From Actinomycetospora chiangmaiensis DSM 45062 (GTDB lineage Bacteria > Actinomycetota > Actinomycetes > Mycobacteriales > Pseudonocardiaceae): 64,000 nt of DNA. Shown here piece after piece: positions 49,186-57,135 of the stretch. Position 1 is the first letter of the stretch. Every line of letters begins with the position of its first letter. A program made the translations under genes and the position numbers. The notes beneath the pieces were generated by a model that had not been told where the DNA came from, did not search any database, and saw only the letters and a list, made by a program, of their open reading frames with translations. The stretch spans positions 104,247 to 168,246 of the forward strand of contig NZ_KB903229.1 of NCBI RefSeq assembly GCF_000379625.1, read 5' to 3'.

Positions 49186-50759
49186 AAGCGGTCCGGGTCC
49201 GCCCGCTCCCAGTCGTCGACCCACCCCATCGGCGGCTCGGCGAGCAGCTGCCCGGGGCGCAGCCACTCGTAGAGCTCGGCGTAGGAGCGGGTGTCGGTCG
49301 GGGTGATCCGGCGTCGCAGCATCCGCGGGTGCAGCTCGCCCGGGCACGAGGCGCCCAGCGACGCCGTCATCCGGGTGGCCTCCATGACCGTGGCGCGCTG
49401 GTAGCGGTGCACCCGGTGGAGCTTGTCCTCGACGACGAGGGCCCGCGCCCGCTTCGGGTCCTGGGTCGCGACGCCGACGGGGCACTGGTTGGTGTGGCAG
49501 CGCTGGCTCTGGATGCAGCCGGTCGCCATCATCATCGCCCGCGCCGAGTTGGTGTAGTCGGCACCCTGAATGAGCCGCTTGACGATGTCGGTCCCGGTCG
49601 CGACCTTGCCCGACGCGCCGATCCGCACCCGGTCCCGCAGGCCCGCGCCGACCAGGGCGTTGTGCACCAGGATCAGACCCTCGGTGAGCGGGGTGCCCAT
49701 GTGGTCCTCGTACTCCAGCGGTGCTGCGCCGGTCCCGCCCTCGGAGCCGTCGACGACGATGAAGTCGGGCGTCGTGCCCTCGTCGACCATGGCCTTCACG
49801 ACGGCGAGCACGTCGACCCGGGTGCCGACGCACAGCTTGAACCCCGTGGGCTTGCCGCCCGCCAGCTCCCGCATCCGCGCGATGAAGCGCACCAGCTCGC
49901 GCGGGGTGGAGAACGCGGTGTGGCGCGACGGGCTGGTGACGGTCTCCCCGACCGGGACGGCGCGCGCCTCGGCGATCTCCGGGGTCACCTTCGGGCCCGG
50001 GAGCACCCCGCCGATGCCGGGCTTCGCGCCCTGGCTCAGCTTGAGCGACACGCACTTCACGGCGTGGTGGGAGGCCTTGTCGGCGAACTGGGCGGCGTCG
50101 AACCCGCCGTCGGGGAGGCGTGCGCCGAAGTAACCGCTGCCGAGCTCCCAGATCAGGTCCCCGCCGCGCTCGAGGTGGTACTTGGAGAGGCCGCCCTCGC
50201 CGGTGTCGTGGGCGAAGCCGCCGAGCGCCGCGCCGGCGTTGAGCGCCCGGATCGCGTTGGCCGACAGCGATCCGAAGCTCATGGCGGAGACGTTGAGCAT
50301 GGCCATGTCGTAGGGCTTCGTGCAGTCCGGCCCGCCGACGCGGACGTAGTGCGGCTGGGCCGGCTCGTCGGCGGGCGCCGCGGAGTGCACGAGGTACTCG
50401 TAGCCGACGGCGTTGACGTCGAGCTCGGTGCCGAAGGCCTTCTCGCCGGCGATGCCCTTGGCGCGCTCGTAGACGATCGTGCGGGTGTCGCGGTCGAAGG
50501 GACGACCGTCGACGTTGCGCTCGATGAAGTACTGCTGCAGCTCGGGGCGGATCTTCTCGAGCAGGAACCGCAGGTGCCCGATCACCGGGTAGTTCCGCAG
50601 GATCGAGTGCCGGGTCTGGAACACGTCGACGATCCCGACGACCAGCAGCACCCCGATCAGTCCGAGCAGCACCCACCACGCCGCCGAGCCGACGGCCGCC
50701 GCGAGGACCGTGAGCGCCCCGAGCACCACGAGGAACCCGAGGATGAAGAAGGCCAGCAC
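49182..50759 (-). CDS. FMN-binding glutamate synthase-family protein
   Basis: 525 residues. An N-terminal membrane segment pair (about 1-45) precedes the GltB-like FMN domain: NVSAMSFGSLSANAIRALN, GLSKYHLERGGDLIWELGSGYFG, VDGSEGGTGAAP and the 3Fe-4S-type motif CIQSQRCHTNQCPVG. No amidotransferase domain. This stand-alone membrane-tethered form is widespread; natural substrate unknown. GTG 50759 is the first start before the hydrophobic segment. Confidence 0.9.
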   Translation of the reverse strand: MLAFFILGFLVVLGALTVLAAAVGSAAWWVLLGLIGVLLVVGIVDVFQTRHSILRNYPVIGHLRFLLEKIRPELQQYFIERNVDGRPFDRDTRTIVYERAKGIAGEKAFGTELDVNAVGYEYLVHSAAPADEPAQPHYVRVGGPDCTKPYDMAMLNVSAMSFGSLSANAIRALNAGAALGGFAHDTGEGGLSKYHLERGGDLIWELGSGYFGARLPDGGFDAAQFADKASHHAVKCVSLKLSQGAKPGIGGVLPGPKVTPEIAEARAVPVGETVTSPSRHTAFSTPRELVRFIARMRELAGGKPTGFKLCVGTRVDVLAVVKAMVDEGTTPDFIVVDGSEGGTGAAPLEYEDHMGTPLTEGLILVHNALVGAGLRDRVRIGASGKVATGTDIVKRLIQGADYTNSARAMMMATGCIQSQRCHTNQCPVGVATQDPKRARALVVEDKLHRVHRYQRATVMEATRMTASLGASCPGELHPRMLRRRITPTDTRSYAELYEWLRPGQLLAEPPMGWVDDWERADPDRF

Positions 50760-50805
50760 GAGATCACGTTAGGACCGTCGGCGCTGGTGAGCGCGCCGAA
50801 CGGGG

Positions 50806-51558
50806 TCATCCCCGCCCGAGGTACGGCATCGTCGTCGCCATGATCGTGAGGAACGGGACGTTCGCGTCGAGCGGCAGCCCGACCATGAAGCGGACCGCCT
50901 CGGCGACGTGCTCGGCGTCAAACGTCGGCTCGACCATCCGCTCGCCGTGCGGCTGCACGATCCCCTCGCGCATGCGCGCGGTCATGTCGGTGGCGGCGTT
51001 GCCGACGTCGAACTGGCCGCAGGCGATCCCGAAGGGCCGCCCGTCGAGCGCGATCGACCGGGTGATCCCGGTGATCGCGTGCTTCGTCGCGGTGTAGGCG
51101 ATCCCGCCGGGCCGACCCACGTGCGCCGCGATCGAGCCGTTGTTGACGATCCGCCCGCCCTGCGGGTCCTGCGCCCGCATGATCGCGAACGCCTCCCGCG
51201 CGCAGAGGAACGAGCCGGTGAGGTTGACGCCCACCGTGGCGTGCCAGCCGTCGACGTCCACCTCGTCGGGCGTGCCGACCGGGCCCGTCATCCCGGCGTT
51301 GTTCACGAGCAGGTCGAGCCGCCCCCAGCGGTCGAGCACGGCCCGGAAGAGCGCCACCACGGCGTCGGCGTCGGCGACGTCGGTGGGGACGACCAGGGCG
51401 TGCTCCCGGCCCTCGACCGTCTCCTCGAGCGCCTCGGTGCGCCGGCCCGCGAGCGCCACCCGCCACCCGTCGTCGAGCAGGGCCCGCGTGATCACCCGCC
51501 CGAGCCCGGAGCCCGCTCCGGTGACGACGGCGATCCCGGGCTCGGTGTGGCTGACCAT
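50806..51558 (-). CDS. SDR family oxidoreductase
   Basis: 250 residues. TGAGSGLG, NNAG, NNGSIA (Ser) and YTATK (Tyr, Lys) define a classical SDR; an Arg after strand 2 (AGRRTEALE) suggests NADP(H). The C-terminus ends ANVPFLTIMATTMPYLGRG, typical of a subgroup of unknown substrate. It is divergent from the broken DUF3224 gene with about 70 bases between. Confidence 0.88.
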   Translation of the reverse strand: MVSHTEPGIAVVTGAGSGLGRVITRALLDDGWRVALAGRRTEALEETVEGREHALVVPTDVADADAVVALFRAVLDRWGRLDLLVNNAGMTGPVGTPDEVDVDGWHATVGVNLTGSFLCAREAFAIMRAQDPQGGRIVNNGSIAAHVGRPGGIAYTATKHAITGITRSIALDGRPFGIACGQFDVGNAATDMTARMREGIVQPHGERMVEPTFDAEHVAEAVRFMVGLPLDANVPFLTIMATTMPYLGRG

Positions 51559-51626
51559 GGCGTCACCCTGGCACGGGGTCGCGAATATTCAATCCCGACG
51601 ACGGGTCGCGCCCTAGCGTCCGCGCC

Positions 51627-52059
51627 ATGCAGACCAGCGGCACCGTCGAGGTGACCCTCGTCGAGGCCGTCGACGTCACCCTCACCCCACCGGTCGGGAC
51701 CGCCCTCCCGATCGGGGTCGCCCGGATGACCAAGACCTACGGCGGAGGCGTGACCGGACACTCGGCGACGGTCTTCACCTCGGCGTACGGCGGCGAGGTC
51801 GGGACCTACGTCGCGCTCGAGGCGTTCGAGGGGACGCTCGACGGCCGCGCCGGGACTGTTCGCCTACGTGCACTCCGCCTCGACCGGCGGCACCGACCGC
51901 GGCGACGCGTTCTTCCGCCTCGTCGCGGGCAGCGGGACCGGCGAGCTCACCGCCATCCGCGGGGGCGGGAGCCTCACGATCGACGAGGACGGCACGCACC
52001 GCGTGGTCTTCGACGACGAGCTCGACGGGCCCGTCGCCCGTTCGAGTGGCAGCGGCTGA
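51627..52059 (+). pseudogene. DUF3224 family protein, frameshifted
   Basis: Residues 1-75 (QTSGTVEVTLVEAVDVTL, VFTSAYGGEVGTYVALEAFEGTLDGRAG) read in one frame and the remainder (AYVHSASTGGTDRGDAFFRLVAGSGTGEL) in another. Together they make a normal DUF3224 protein of about 144 residues. The break is near 51857, where the bases GGGACTGTTCGCC would restore the frame if one T were absent. It may be a real pseudogene or a sequencing error. A TAGCGT box 7 bases before the ATG resembles the leaderless promoters elsewhere here. Confidence 0.75.
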
Positions 52060-52383
52060 CGGGTCGCCGACGACTGCCTCGCGAAGCTCGCCCACTCCGG
52101 TGGCCCGACCGGCACCACCGTCCCGCGATGACCGCTCGGTGACGACGCTCCGCGCCGGTGACCACGGATGCCTCGGGCCGGCCGCGATCATGACCGGGCC
52201 GGACCCGTTCGGCGTGCGAAGGACGTAGCTCCGTACTCCCGACGGGGGAACTCGACCCCCACGATCGGCAGAACTCGCGGGAAGGGATCGCATCGCTGCG
52301 CCGCGGGGCTCGTTACGCCGGACAACATCCCCCACGGGTGCCGTCCGCCCGTGCCGCTCCCCGCCCCGCAGTGGAGGTCGACC
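52060..52383. other. Intergenic leader before the PAAAQ-repeat gene
   Basis: 324 bases without a gene. It contains a GGGGG-AACTCGA-CCCCC hairpin (about 52245-52261) and a GGAGG ribosome site at its end. I see no known riboswitch pattern or clear operator. Confidence 0.5.
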
Positions 52384-53118
52384 GTGCCCCTGTCCGCGCG
52401 CTCCCGCGCCCTGACCATCGGCGTGCTCGCCGTGGCCGCCGCCTCGCCGGCCGTCGCGAACGCCGCGCCCGCGCCCGCGGCCGCCCCGGCCCCTGCGGCC
52501 GCGCAGCCTGCCGCCGCCCAGCCTGCTGCTGCTCAGCCTGCCGCCGCGCAGCCTGCTGCCGCGCAGCCGGCGGCCGCCCAGCCTGCCGCGGCCCAGCCCG
52601 CTGCTGCCCAGCCGGCGGCCGCGCAGCCCGCCGCCGCTCAGCCGGCGGCTGCTCAGCCTGCCGCGGCCCAGCCTGCCGCGGCCCAGCCGGCGGCTGCCCA
52701 GCCGGCCGCTGCCCAGCCGGCCGCCGCGCAGCCGGCCGCTGCCCAGCCGGCCGCCGCGCAGCCGGCCGCTGCCCAGCCCGCTGCTGCTCAGCCCGCCGCC
52801 CCGCAGTCGCCGGTCATGAGCGTCTTCAGCGCCGTCACCGGTGTCCCCGGTCCCGCCGCCACGCCGGCGCCGGCCGCGCAGCCCGCCGCGGCCCAGCCCG
52901 CCGCCGCGCAGCCCGCCGCCGCCCAGCCGGCGGCCGCCAAGCCCGCGGCCGCGCCGCAGGCCAAGCAGGCCACGAAGGCCGCGCAGACCGGCAAGCACCA
53001 CGCCGCGGACGCCGCGGCCGCGCCGAAGAAGGCGGGCGACGCCGCCCAGGGCAAGCACGCCAAGCCGGACGCGAAGACGTCGAAGGCCGCCCTCAGCGGG
53101 ATGCACCTCAACCTCTGA
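52384..53118 (+). CDS. Secreted PAAAQ-repeat protein
   Basis: 244 residues from GTG 52384, chosen because GGAGG precedes it and a signal peptide follows (PLSARSRALTIGVLAVAAASPAVANA). Then come 21 consecutive PAAAQ pentapeptides (the last PAAPQ), a short unique segment SPVMSVFSAVTGVPGPAAT, a few more repeats and a Lys/Ala/His-rich tail (TKAAQTGKHHAADAAAAPKKAGDAA). The extended Ala/Pro rod plus basic tail suggests a wall-spanning or peptidoglycan-binding protein. No catalytic domain. Ends before a strong bidirectional terminator. Confidence 0.75.
   Translation: MPLSARSRALTIGVLAVAAASPAVANAAPAPAAAPAPAAAQPAAAQPAAAQPAAAQPAAAQPAAAQPAAAQPAAAQPAAAQPAAAQPAAAQPAAAQPAAAQPAAAQPAAAQPAAAQPAAAQPAAAQPAAAQPAAAQPAAPQSPVMSVFSAVTGVPGPAATPAPAAQPAAAQPAAAQPAAAQPAAAKPAAAPQAKQATKAAQTGKHHAADAAAAPKKAGDAAQGKHAKPDAKTSKAALSGMHLNL
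52492..52806 (+). repeat. 15-bp tandem repeats encoding PAAAQ
   Basis: 21 in-frame 15-base units (form CCNGCNGCNGCNCAG), third positions varied (T, C, G), so the DNA repeats are imperfect while the peptide is nearly invariant. This implies selection on the protein rather than recent expansion. Confidence 0.9.
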
Positions 53119-53128
53119 CCGACCGCCA

Positions 53129-53179
53129 CGACGACGAAGGCCGGCCCTCCCGCGCGGGGAGGACCGGCCTTCGTCGTCG
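53129..53179. terminator. Bidirectional stem-loop between convergent genes
   Basis: 23-base arms with one mismatch (CGACGACGAAGGCCGGCCCTCCC and its complement), loop GCGCG, between the PAAAQ gene and the CBS-domain gene. Confidence 0.85.
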
Positions 53180-53193
53180 CAGGGAGCGGTGGC

Positions 53194-53601
53194 TCAGCCC
53201 ACCTGGTGGCCCGCCCGGTCGGCGTCGCGGGCGGCGACGTCGGCCGCGGAGCAGAACCCGCGCCCGTGCCGCTTCAGGCAGAGCAGCCCGAGCAGGACCC
53301 CGGCGGCGTCGACGACGGCGAGCCGCCGCTGCCCCCGCCCGGCCATGGCGAGGCGGGTCTCCTCCAGGTCGTCCTGCGGGGACGCGACCCGACCGGCGAG
53401 CGAGCCCACCGCCCGGGCCCGGGCCCCGTCGGGAACGCCCTCGAGATCGCCCCGCTCGACGACCGCGACGAGGACGCCGTCCTCGACGAGCAGGAGGGCG
53501 TGGACGTGCCCGTCGAGGAAGAACACGCGCGCCGCACCGACGGACACGTCGGGTCCGTGGACCTTCGGTGTCCGCAGGTGGGCGTCGCTGACGGTGCTCA
53601 T
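53194..53601 (-). CDS. CBS-domain protein
   Basis: 135 residues, a Bateman-type pair of CBS motifs: the first near RVFFLDGHVHALLLVEDGVLVAVVERGDLEGVP and the second near RLAMAGRGQRRLAVVDAAGVLLGLLCLKRHGRGFCSAADV. Likely binds an adenosyl nucleotide and regulates a partner. ATG 53601 lies 2 bases after the stop of the molybdopterin oxidoreductase, so the partner may be that enzyme. The C-terminal Cys (GFCSAADV) is unusual. Confidence 0.8.
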   Translation of the reverse strand: MSTVSDAHLRTPKVHGPDVSVGAARVFFLDGHVHALLLVEDGVLVAVVERGDLEGVPDGARARAVGSLAGRVASPQDDLEETRLAMAGRGQRRLAVVDAAGVLLGLLCLKRHGRGFCSAADVAARDADRAGHQVG

Positions 53602-53603
53602 GA

Positions 53604-55739
53604 TCAGACCGGGGTGACCTCGACGCGGGTGTCGGAGAACGTCGGTGCGTTCCCCAGGTCCGCGAAGACGAACGGGTTGACGGCGTTCACCGTGGTGCCC
53701 TCCTTCGCGTTCTTCCCCCACGATCCCATGGGACAGACGACGACGCCGGGTGCGATCTCCTCGGAAATCCGCGCCAGCGCCACGAACCGCCCCCGGTCGT
53801 TCGAGACCGCCACGTAGTTGCCCTCGTCGATGCCGCGCGCCTCGGCGTCGGCCGGGTGGATCGTCACGGTCTGCTCGCCCTGGACCCGCTTCTGCATCGC
53901 CTGGTCGCCCGCGCTCGAGTTGATGTACGCGTGCGACTTCGGCGAGAGCAGGTTGAGCGGGTAGACCTCACTGCGCTCGCGCGGGGCGACGTAGTGCGGC
54001 AGCGGGTCGATCGGGTTGCCGGGCTGGTGGTCGTCGGAGAGCTGCCGGAACAGGTTCACGACGAAGTTGCCCATCGCCTCGAGCGCCGAGCTCCGGAACT
54101 CCGTCTTCCCCGACGGCGTGGGGAAGTTGCCGTCCGCGTGCGGGCGGTACTCGTCCGGGCCCGGCAGGTTGAGCCGCGCCCAGCCGGTCTCGCGCAGCGA
54201 CTCGAGGGTGATCCCCTCCATCGCCGGGGCCGACCAGTCGTAGGCCTGCGCGAGGAGCTCCTCGTCGGAGAGCTGGAAGAAGTCGTCATCGAAGCCCATG
54301 GCCGCGGCGAGGCGCCGGAACAGCTCGGTGTTGGGCACCGACTCGCCCTCCGGCTCGACGGCCGGGGTGTTCAGCGTGACGTAGAAGTGGCCCCAGCTGA
54401 ACATGATGTCGTGCTGCTCGAGCTGGGTGGTCGCGGGCAGCACGATGTCGGCGTAGCGCGCGGTGTCGGTCATGAAGTGGTCGCTGACCACCGTGAAGAG
54501 GTCCTCGCGCTCCAGACCCCGGGCGATCTTCTCCTGCTCGGGGGAGACGACCATCGGGTTGGAGTTGTAGACCATCACCGCTGTCACCGGGGTGTCGAGA
54601 TCCAGCTCGCCCGTGAGGGCCCGCCCGAGCAGGAACTGGTTGATGACCCGGGTGCCCGGCGTGCGGTACTCGGGGTGGATGAACGCGGGCCAGTTGACCG
54701 GGTGCGCCCACAGCGGCAGCTGCAGCAGGCCGCCGCCGACGTGGCGCCAGGCCCCGACGAGGGCCGGGAGGCAGGCGATCGAGCGCACGGTCTGCCCGCC
54801 GCCGGCGTGCCGCTCGATGGCGACACCGATGCGGATCATCGACGGGTCGGTGGTCGCGTACTCGCGGGCGAGGGTGCGGATGTCCTCGACCGGGATGCCG
54901 GTCTCCTCCGACGCCCACTCCGGGGTGTACTGCTGCACGCGCTCGGCGAGCTCCTCGAAGCCCACCGTGTGCTCGCGGACGTACTCCTCGTCGTGCAGTC
55001 CCTCGGTGATGATCACGTGCATCATCGCCAGCGCGAGGGCGCCGTCGGTGCCGGGCCGGATCGGGATGTGCCAGTCGGCGCGCTGCGCGGTGCGGTGACG
55101 CATCGGGTCGATGCAGACGACCTTCGCGCCGCGCTTCTGCGCCTCGGCGATCACCGGCCACAGGTGCAGGTTGGTCGAGATCGTGTTCGACGCCCAGATG
55201 ATGATGTACTTCGAGTGGACGATGCTCTCGGGGTCCACGCCCGCCGTCGCGCCGACGGTGGAGGCGTAGGCGGTGCAGGCGCCGGAGTCGCAGTAGGTGC
55301 GCTCGGTGACCGTGGCGCCGAGGCGGTGGAAGAACGCGTCGCCGGCGGACAGGCCGTTGAGGATGCCCTGCGTGCCGAGGTAGCTGACCGGCATGACCGT
55401 CTCGGCGCCGTGCTCGGCGATCTTCGCCCTGAACGTGGAGGCGATGGTCTCCAGCGCCTCGTCCCAGGAGATCCGCTCGAAGCGGCCGAGCCCCTTCGGC
55501 CCGACCCGCTTCATCGGGTACAGCAGGCGGTCCGGGCTGTAGGTCTTGTCCGGGTAGTTGTTGACCTTGACGCAGAGTCCGCCCCGGGTGATCGGGTGGT
55601 CGGGGTCGCCCGCGACGTTGGTCGCGCGCCCCTCCTCGACGGTCACCAGCATCGCGCAGGTGTCCGGGCAGTCGTGCGGGCAGGCGGCGCGGACCGTGGT
55701 GGTGGTCGGCGTCAGGGTCAGGTCGTCCAGAGCGGTCAC
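53604..55739 (-). CDS. Molybdopterin-dependent oxidoreductase (DMSO reductase family)
   Basis: 711 residues. The N-terminal 4Fe-4S ligands are Cys20, Cys24, Cys28 and Cys56 (CPHDCPDTC ... GGLC), then the bis-MGD domains (PVSYLGTQGILNG, SNTISTNLHLWP, DPMRHRTA), and the C-terminal MopB barrel (NLLSPKSHAYINSSAGDQ, IHPADAEARGI). GTG 55739 is chosen because AGGAGGAG lies 5 bases upstream. No Tat signal is seen, so cytosolic. Substrate unknown; no chaperone or subunit genes adjacent. Co-transcribed with the CBS gene. Confidence 0.9.
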   Translation of the reverse strand: MTALDDLTLTPTTTTVRAACPHDCPDTCAMLVTVEEGRATNVAGDPDHPITRGGLCVKVNNYPDKTYSPDRLLYPMKRVGPKGLGRFERISWDEALETIASTFRAKIAEHGAETVMPVSYLGTQGILNGLSAGDAFFHRLGATVTERTYCDSGACTAYASTVGATAGVDPESIVHSKYIIIWASNTISTNLHLWPVIAEAQKRGAKVVCIDPMRHRTAQRADWHIPIRPGTDGALALAMMHVIITEGLHDEEYVREHTVGFEELAERVQQYTPEWASEETGIPVEDIRTLAREYATTDPSMIRIGVAIERHAGGGQTVRSIACLPALVGAWRHVGGGLLQLPLWAHPVNWPAFIHPEYRTPGTRVINQFLLGRALTGELDLDTPVTAVMVYNSNPMVVSPEQEKIARGLEREDLFTVVSDHFMTDTARYADIVLPATTQLEQHDIMFSWGHFYVTLNTPAVEPEGESVPNTELFRRLAAAMGFDDDFFQLSDEELLAQAYDWSAPAMEGITLESLRETGWARLNLPGPDEYRPHADGNFPTPSGKTEFRSSALEAMGNFVVNLFRQLSDDHQPGNPIDPLPHYVAPRERSEVYPLNLLSPKSHAYINSSAGDQAMQKRVQGEQTVTIHPADAEARGIDEGNYVAVSNDRGRFVALARISEEIAPGVVVCPMGSWGKNAKEGTTVNAVNPFVFADLGNAPTFSDTRVEVTPV

Positions 55740-55884
55740 GAAGCTCCTCCTGGTGCGTGGTGGTGGCGGAGTCGTCATCGACGTCGGAGCGGATGCTCGC
55801 CCCGGGCGAGGGGAGCGGGCTTGTCGTTCCGTGCCAGACCACGGCGGGCGCCGGAGTCGCTACCTGACGGAAACACGAGCAGCC

Positions 55885-55913
55885 TTGCGGCCAGGTGACG
55901 GCCGCCCTAGCGT
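55885..55913 (+). promoter_or_regulatory. Sigma70-like promoter for the AraC-family gene
   Basis: TTGCGG (55885-55890), 17-base spacer, TAGCGT (55908-55913). The gene starts at 55945, giving a short leader of about 25 bases. Confidence 0.55.
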
Positions 55914-55944
55914 CGGACGACCACCACCGGAAGCCACCCTGCCG

Positions 55945-56943
55945 ATGACACGAGCCATGCACCCCGTCGGGCCCTTCGTCGAGCCCGGGACCGCGTGCGC
56001 CGCCGACCGGGCGGAGGGCCTCGGACGGTGGAACGACCTGCTGCGCGAGCACTTCGTGTCCCTCCACGTGGACGACACCGTGGACGCGGACCGGGGCTTC
56101 GTCTCGACGGTGCGGAGCACGCTCGTCGGGCACCTCTCCGCGGCGGTGGTCAGCTCGATGCGCCAGAGCGCCCGGCGCACCGAGCGCCTCGTGCGGGCCG
56201 ATCCGCGGACCTACCTGCAGGTCGGGATGGTGACGCGCGGTCGGGCCGTGCTCGAGCAGGACGGTCGAGAGGCGGTCCTGACGCCGGGTCGCTACGCCGT
56301 CTACGAGACCGACCGGCCCTTCGCATGGCACTTCGACGGTCCCTGGACGCTGAACGTGCTGACCTGGCCCCGGGAACTCGTCCCCCTCGGCGTCGACGTC
56401 ACGCGGGCGGCCACCGCCCGCACCCTCGGCGAGGACCGGCTCGGCGCGATCGTCGGGCACGCCCTCGCGGAGACCGCCACGTCCCCGCCCGACCTGGGTG
56501 ATCCCGCGGGCGGTCGGCTTGCGGGCCAGCTCGCGGCCCTGCTCGGGACCGCGGTGGGGGAGTCGCTGCGCCGCGACGAGGTGCTCTCCCCGGGGAGTGC
56601 GGAGGACCTGCGGGCGCGCGTCGACGACTACGTCTCCGAGCACCTCGACGATCCCGAGCTCGGGCCCGAGGACGTCGCCCGCGCCCACTTCATCTCGGTC
56701 CGGGCCCTGCACCGGGTGTTCGCGGACAGCGACCTCTCGGTGGGGGCGCTCATCCGGCTGCGGCGCCTCCAGCACGCCCGGCGCCGCCTGCTCGACCCGC
56801 GCGACGCCGCCCTGAGCCTCACCGAGATCGCCCACGCCTGCGGCTTCGCCGACCTGGCGTCGTTCAGCCGCCGCTTCAAGCAGGAGTTCCACGAGGCGCC
56901 GGCCGCCTATCGTCGCCGCGGCGGCTTCACGATGCGGGGCTGA
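55945..56943 (+). CDS. AraC-family transcriptional regulator
   Basis: 332 residues: an N-terminal AraC-binding-like (cupin) region (about 30-180; YLQVGMVTRGRAVLEQDGREAVLTPGRYAVYETDRPFAWHF) and a C-terminal double helix-turn-helix (about 225-325; LGPEDVARAHFISVRALHRVF, LSLTEIAHACGFADLASFSRRFKQEF). Similar to the MarR-of-lipase/ NphR-like class. It is divergent from the molybdopterin oxidoreductase (205 bases between), its likely target. Effector unknown. Confidence 0.9.
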   Translation: MTRAMHPVGPFVEPGTACAADRAEGLGRWNDLLREHFVSLHVDDTVDADRGFVSTVRSTLVGHLSAAVVSSMRQSARRTERLVRADPRTYLQVGMVTRGRAVLEQDGREAVLTPGRYAVYETDRPFAWHFDGPWTLNVLTWPRELVPLGVDVTRAATARTLGEDRLGAIVGHALAETATSPPDLGDPAGGRLAGQLAALLGTAVGESLRRDEVLSPGSAEDLRARVDDYVSEHLDDPELGPEDVARAHFISVRALHRVFADSDLSVGALIRLRRLQHARRRLLDPRDAALSLTEIAHACGFADLASFSRRFKQEFHEAPAAYRRRGGFTMRG

Positions 56944-57135
56944 ACCCGTCCCGACCGGGGGCGCAGGAACTTCCCACCCGTGGACTGATGTGATCGAGTG
57001 TGGCGTGGGTAACCATCCACCGCGACCATCGACGGCCGACCCCGCGGAGCGCCCACCGGGTTTCCCGGACGCTCGCGACCACCGGCCCCGACGGCGAGCT
57101 CCGGAACGGACCTGGACGCGGCGGGGGTGTGGGCG

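Noticed and set aside
52230-52340. Possible c-di-AMP (ydaO) riboswitch before the PAAAQ-repeat gene
   Set aside because: A GGGGGAAC segment occurs, and wall proteins are typical targets, but the other conserved ydaO parts (including the AGCTAAC end) are not found.
52492-52806. CRISPR-like regular repeats
   Set aside because: The repeats are contiguous 15-base coding units (PAAAQ) without spacers, inside a gene with signal peptide and ribosome site.
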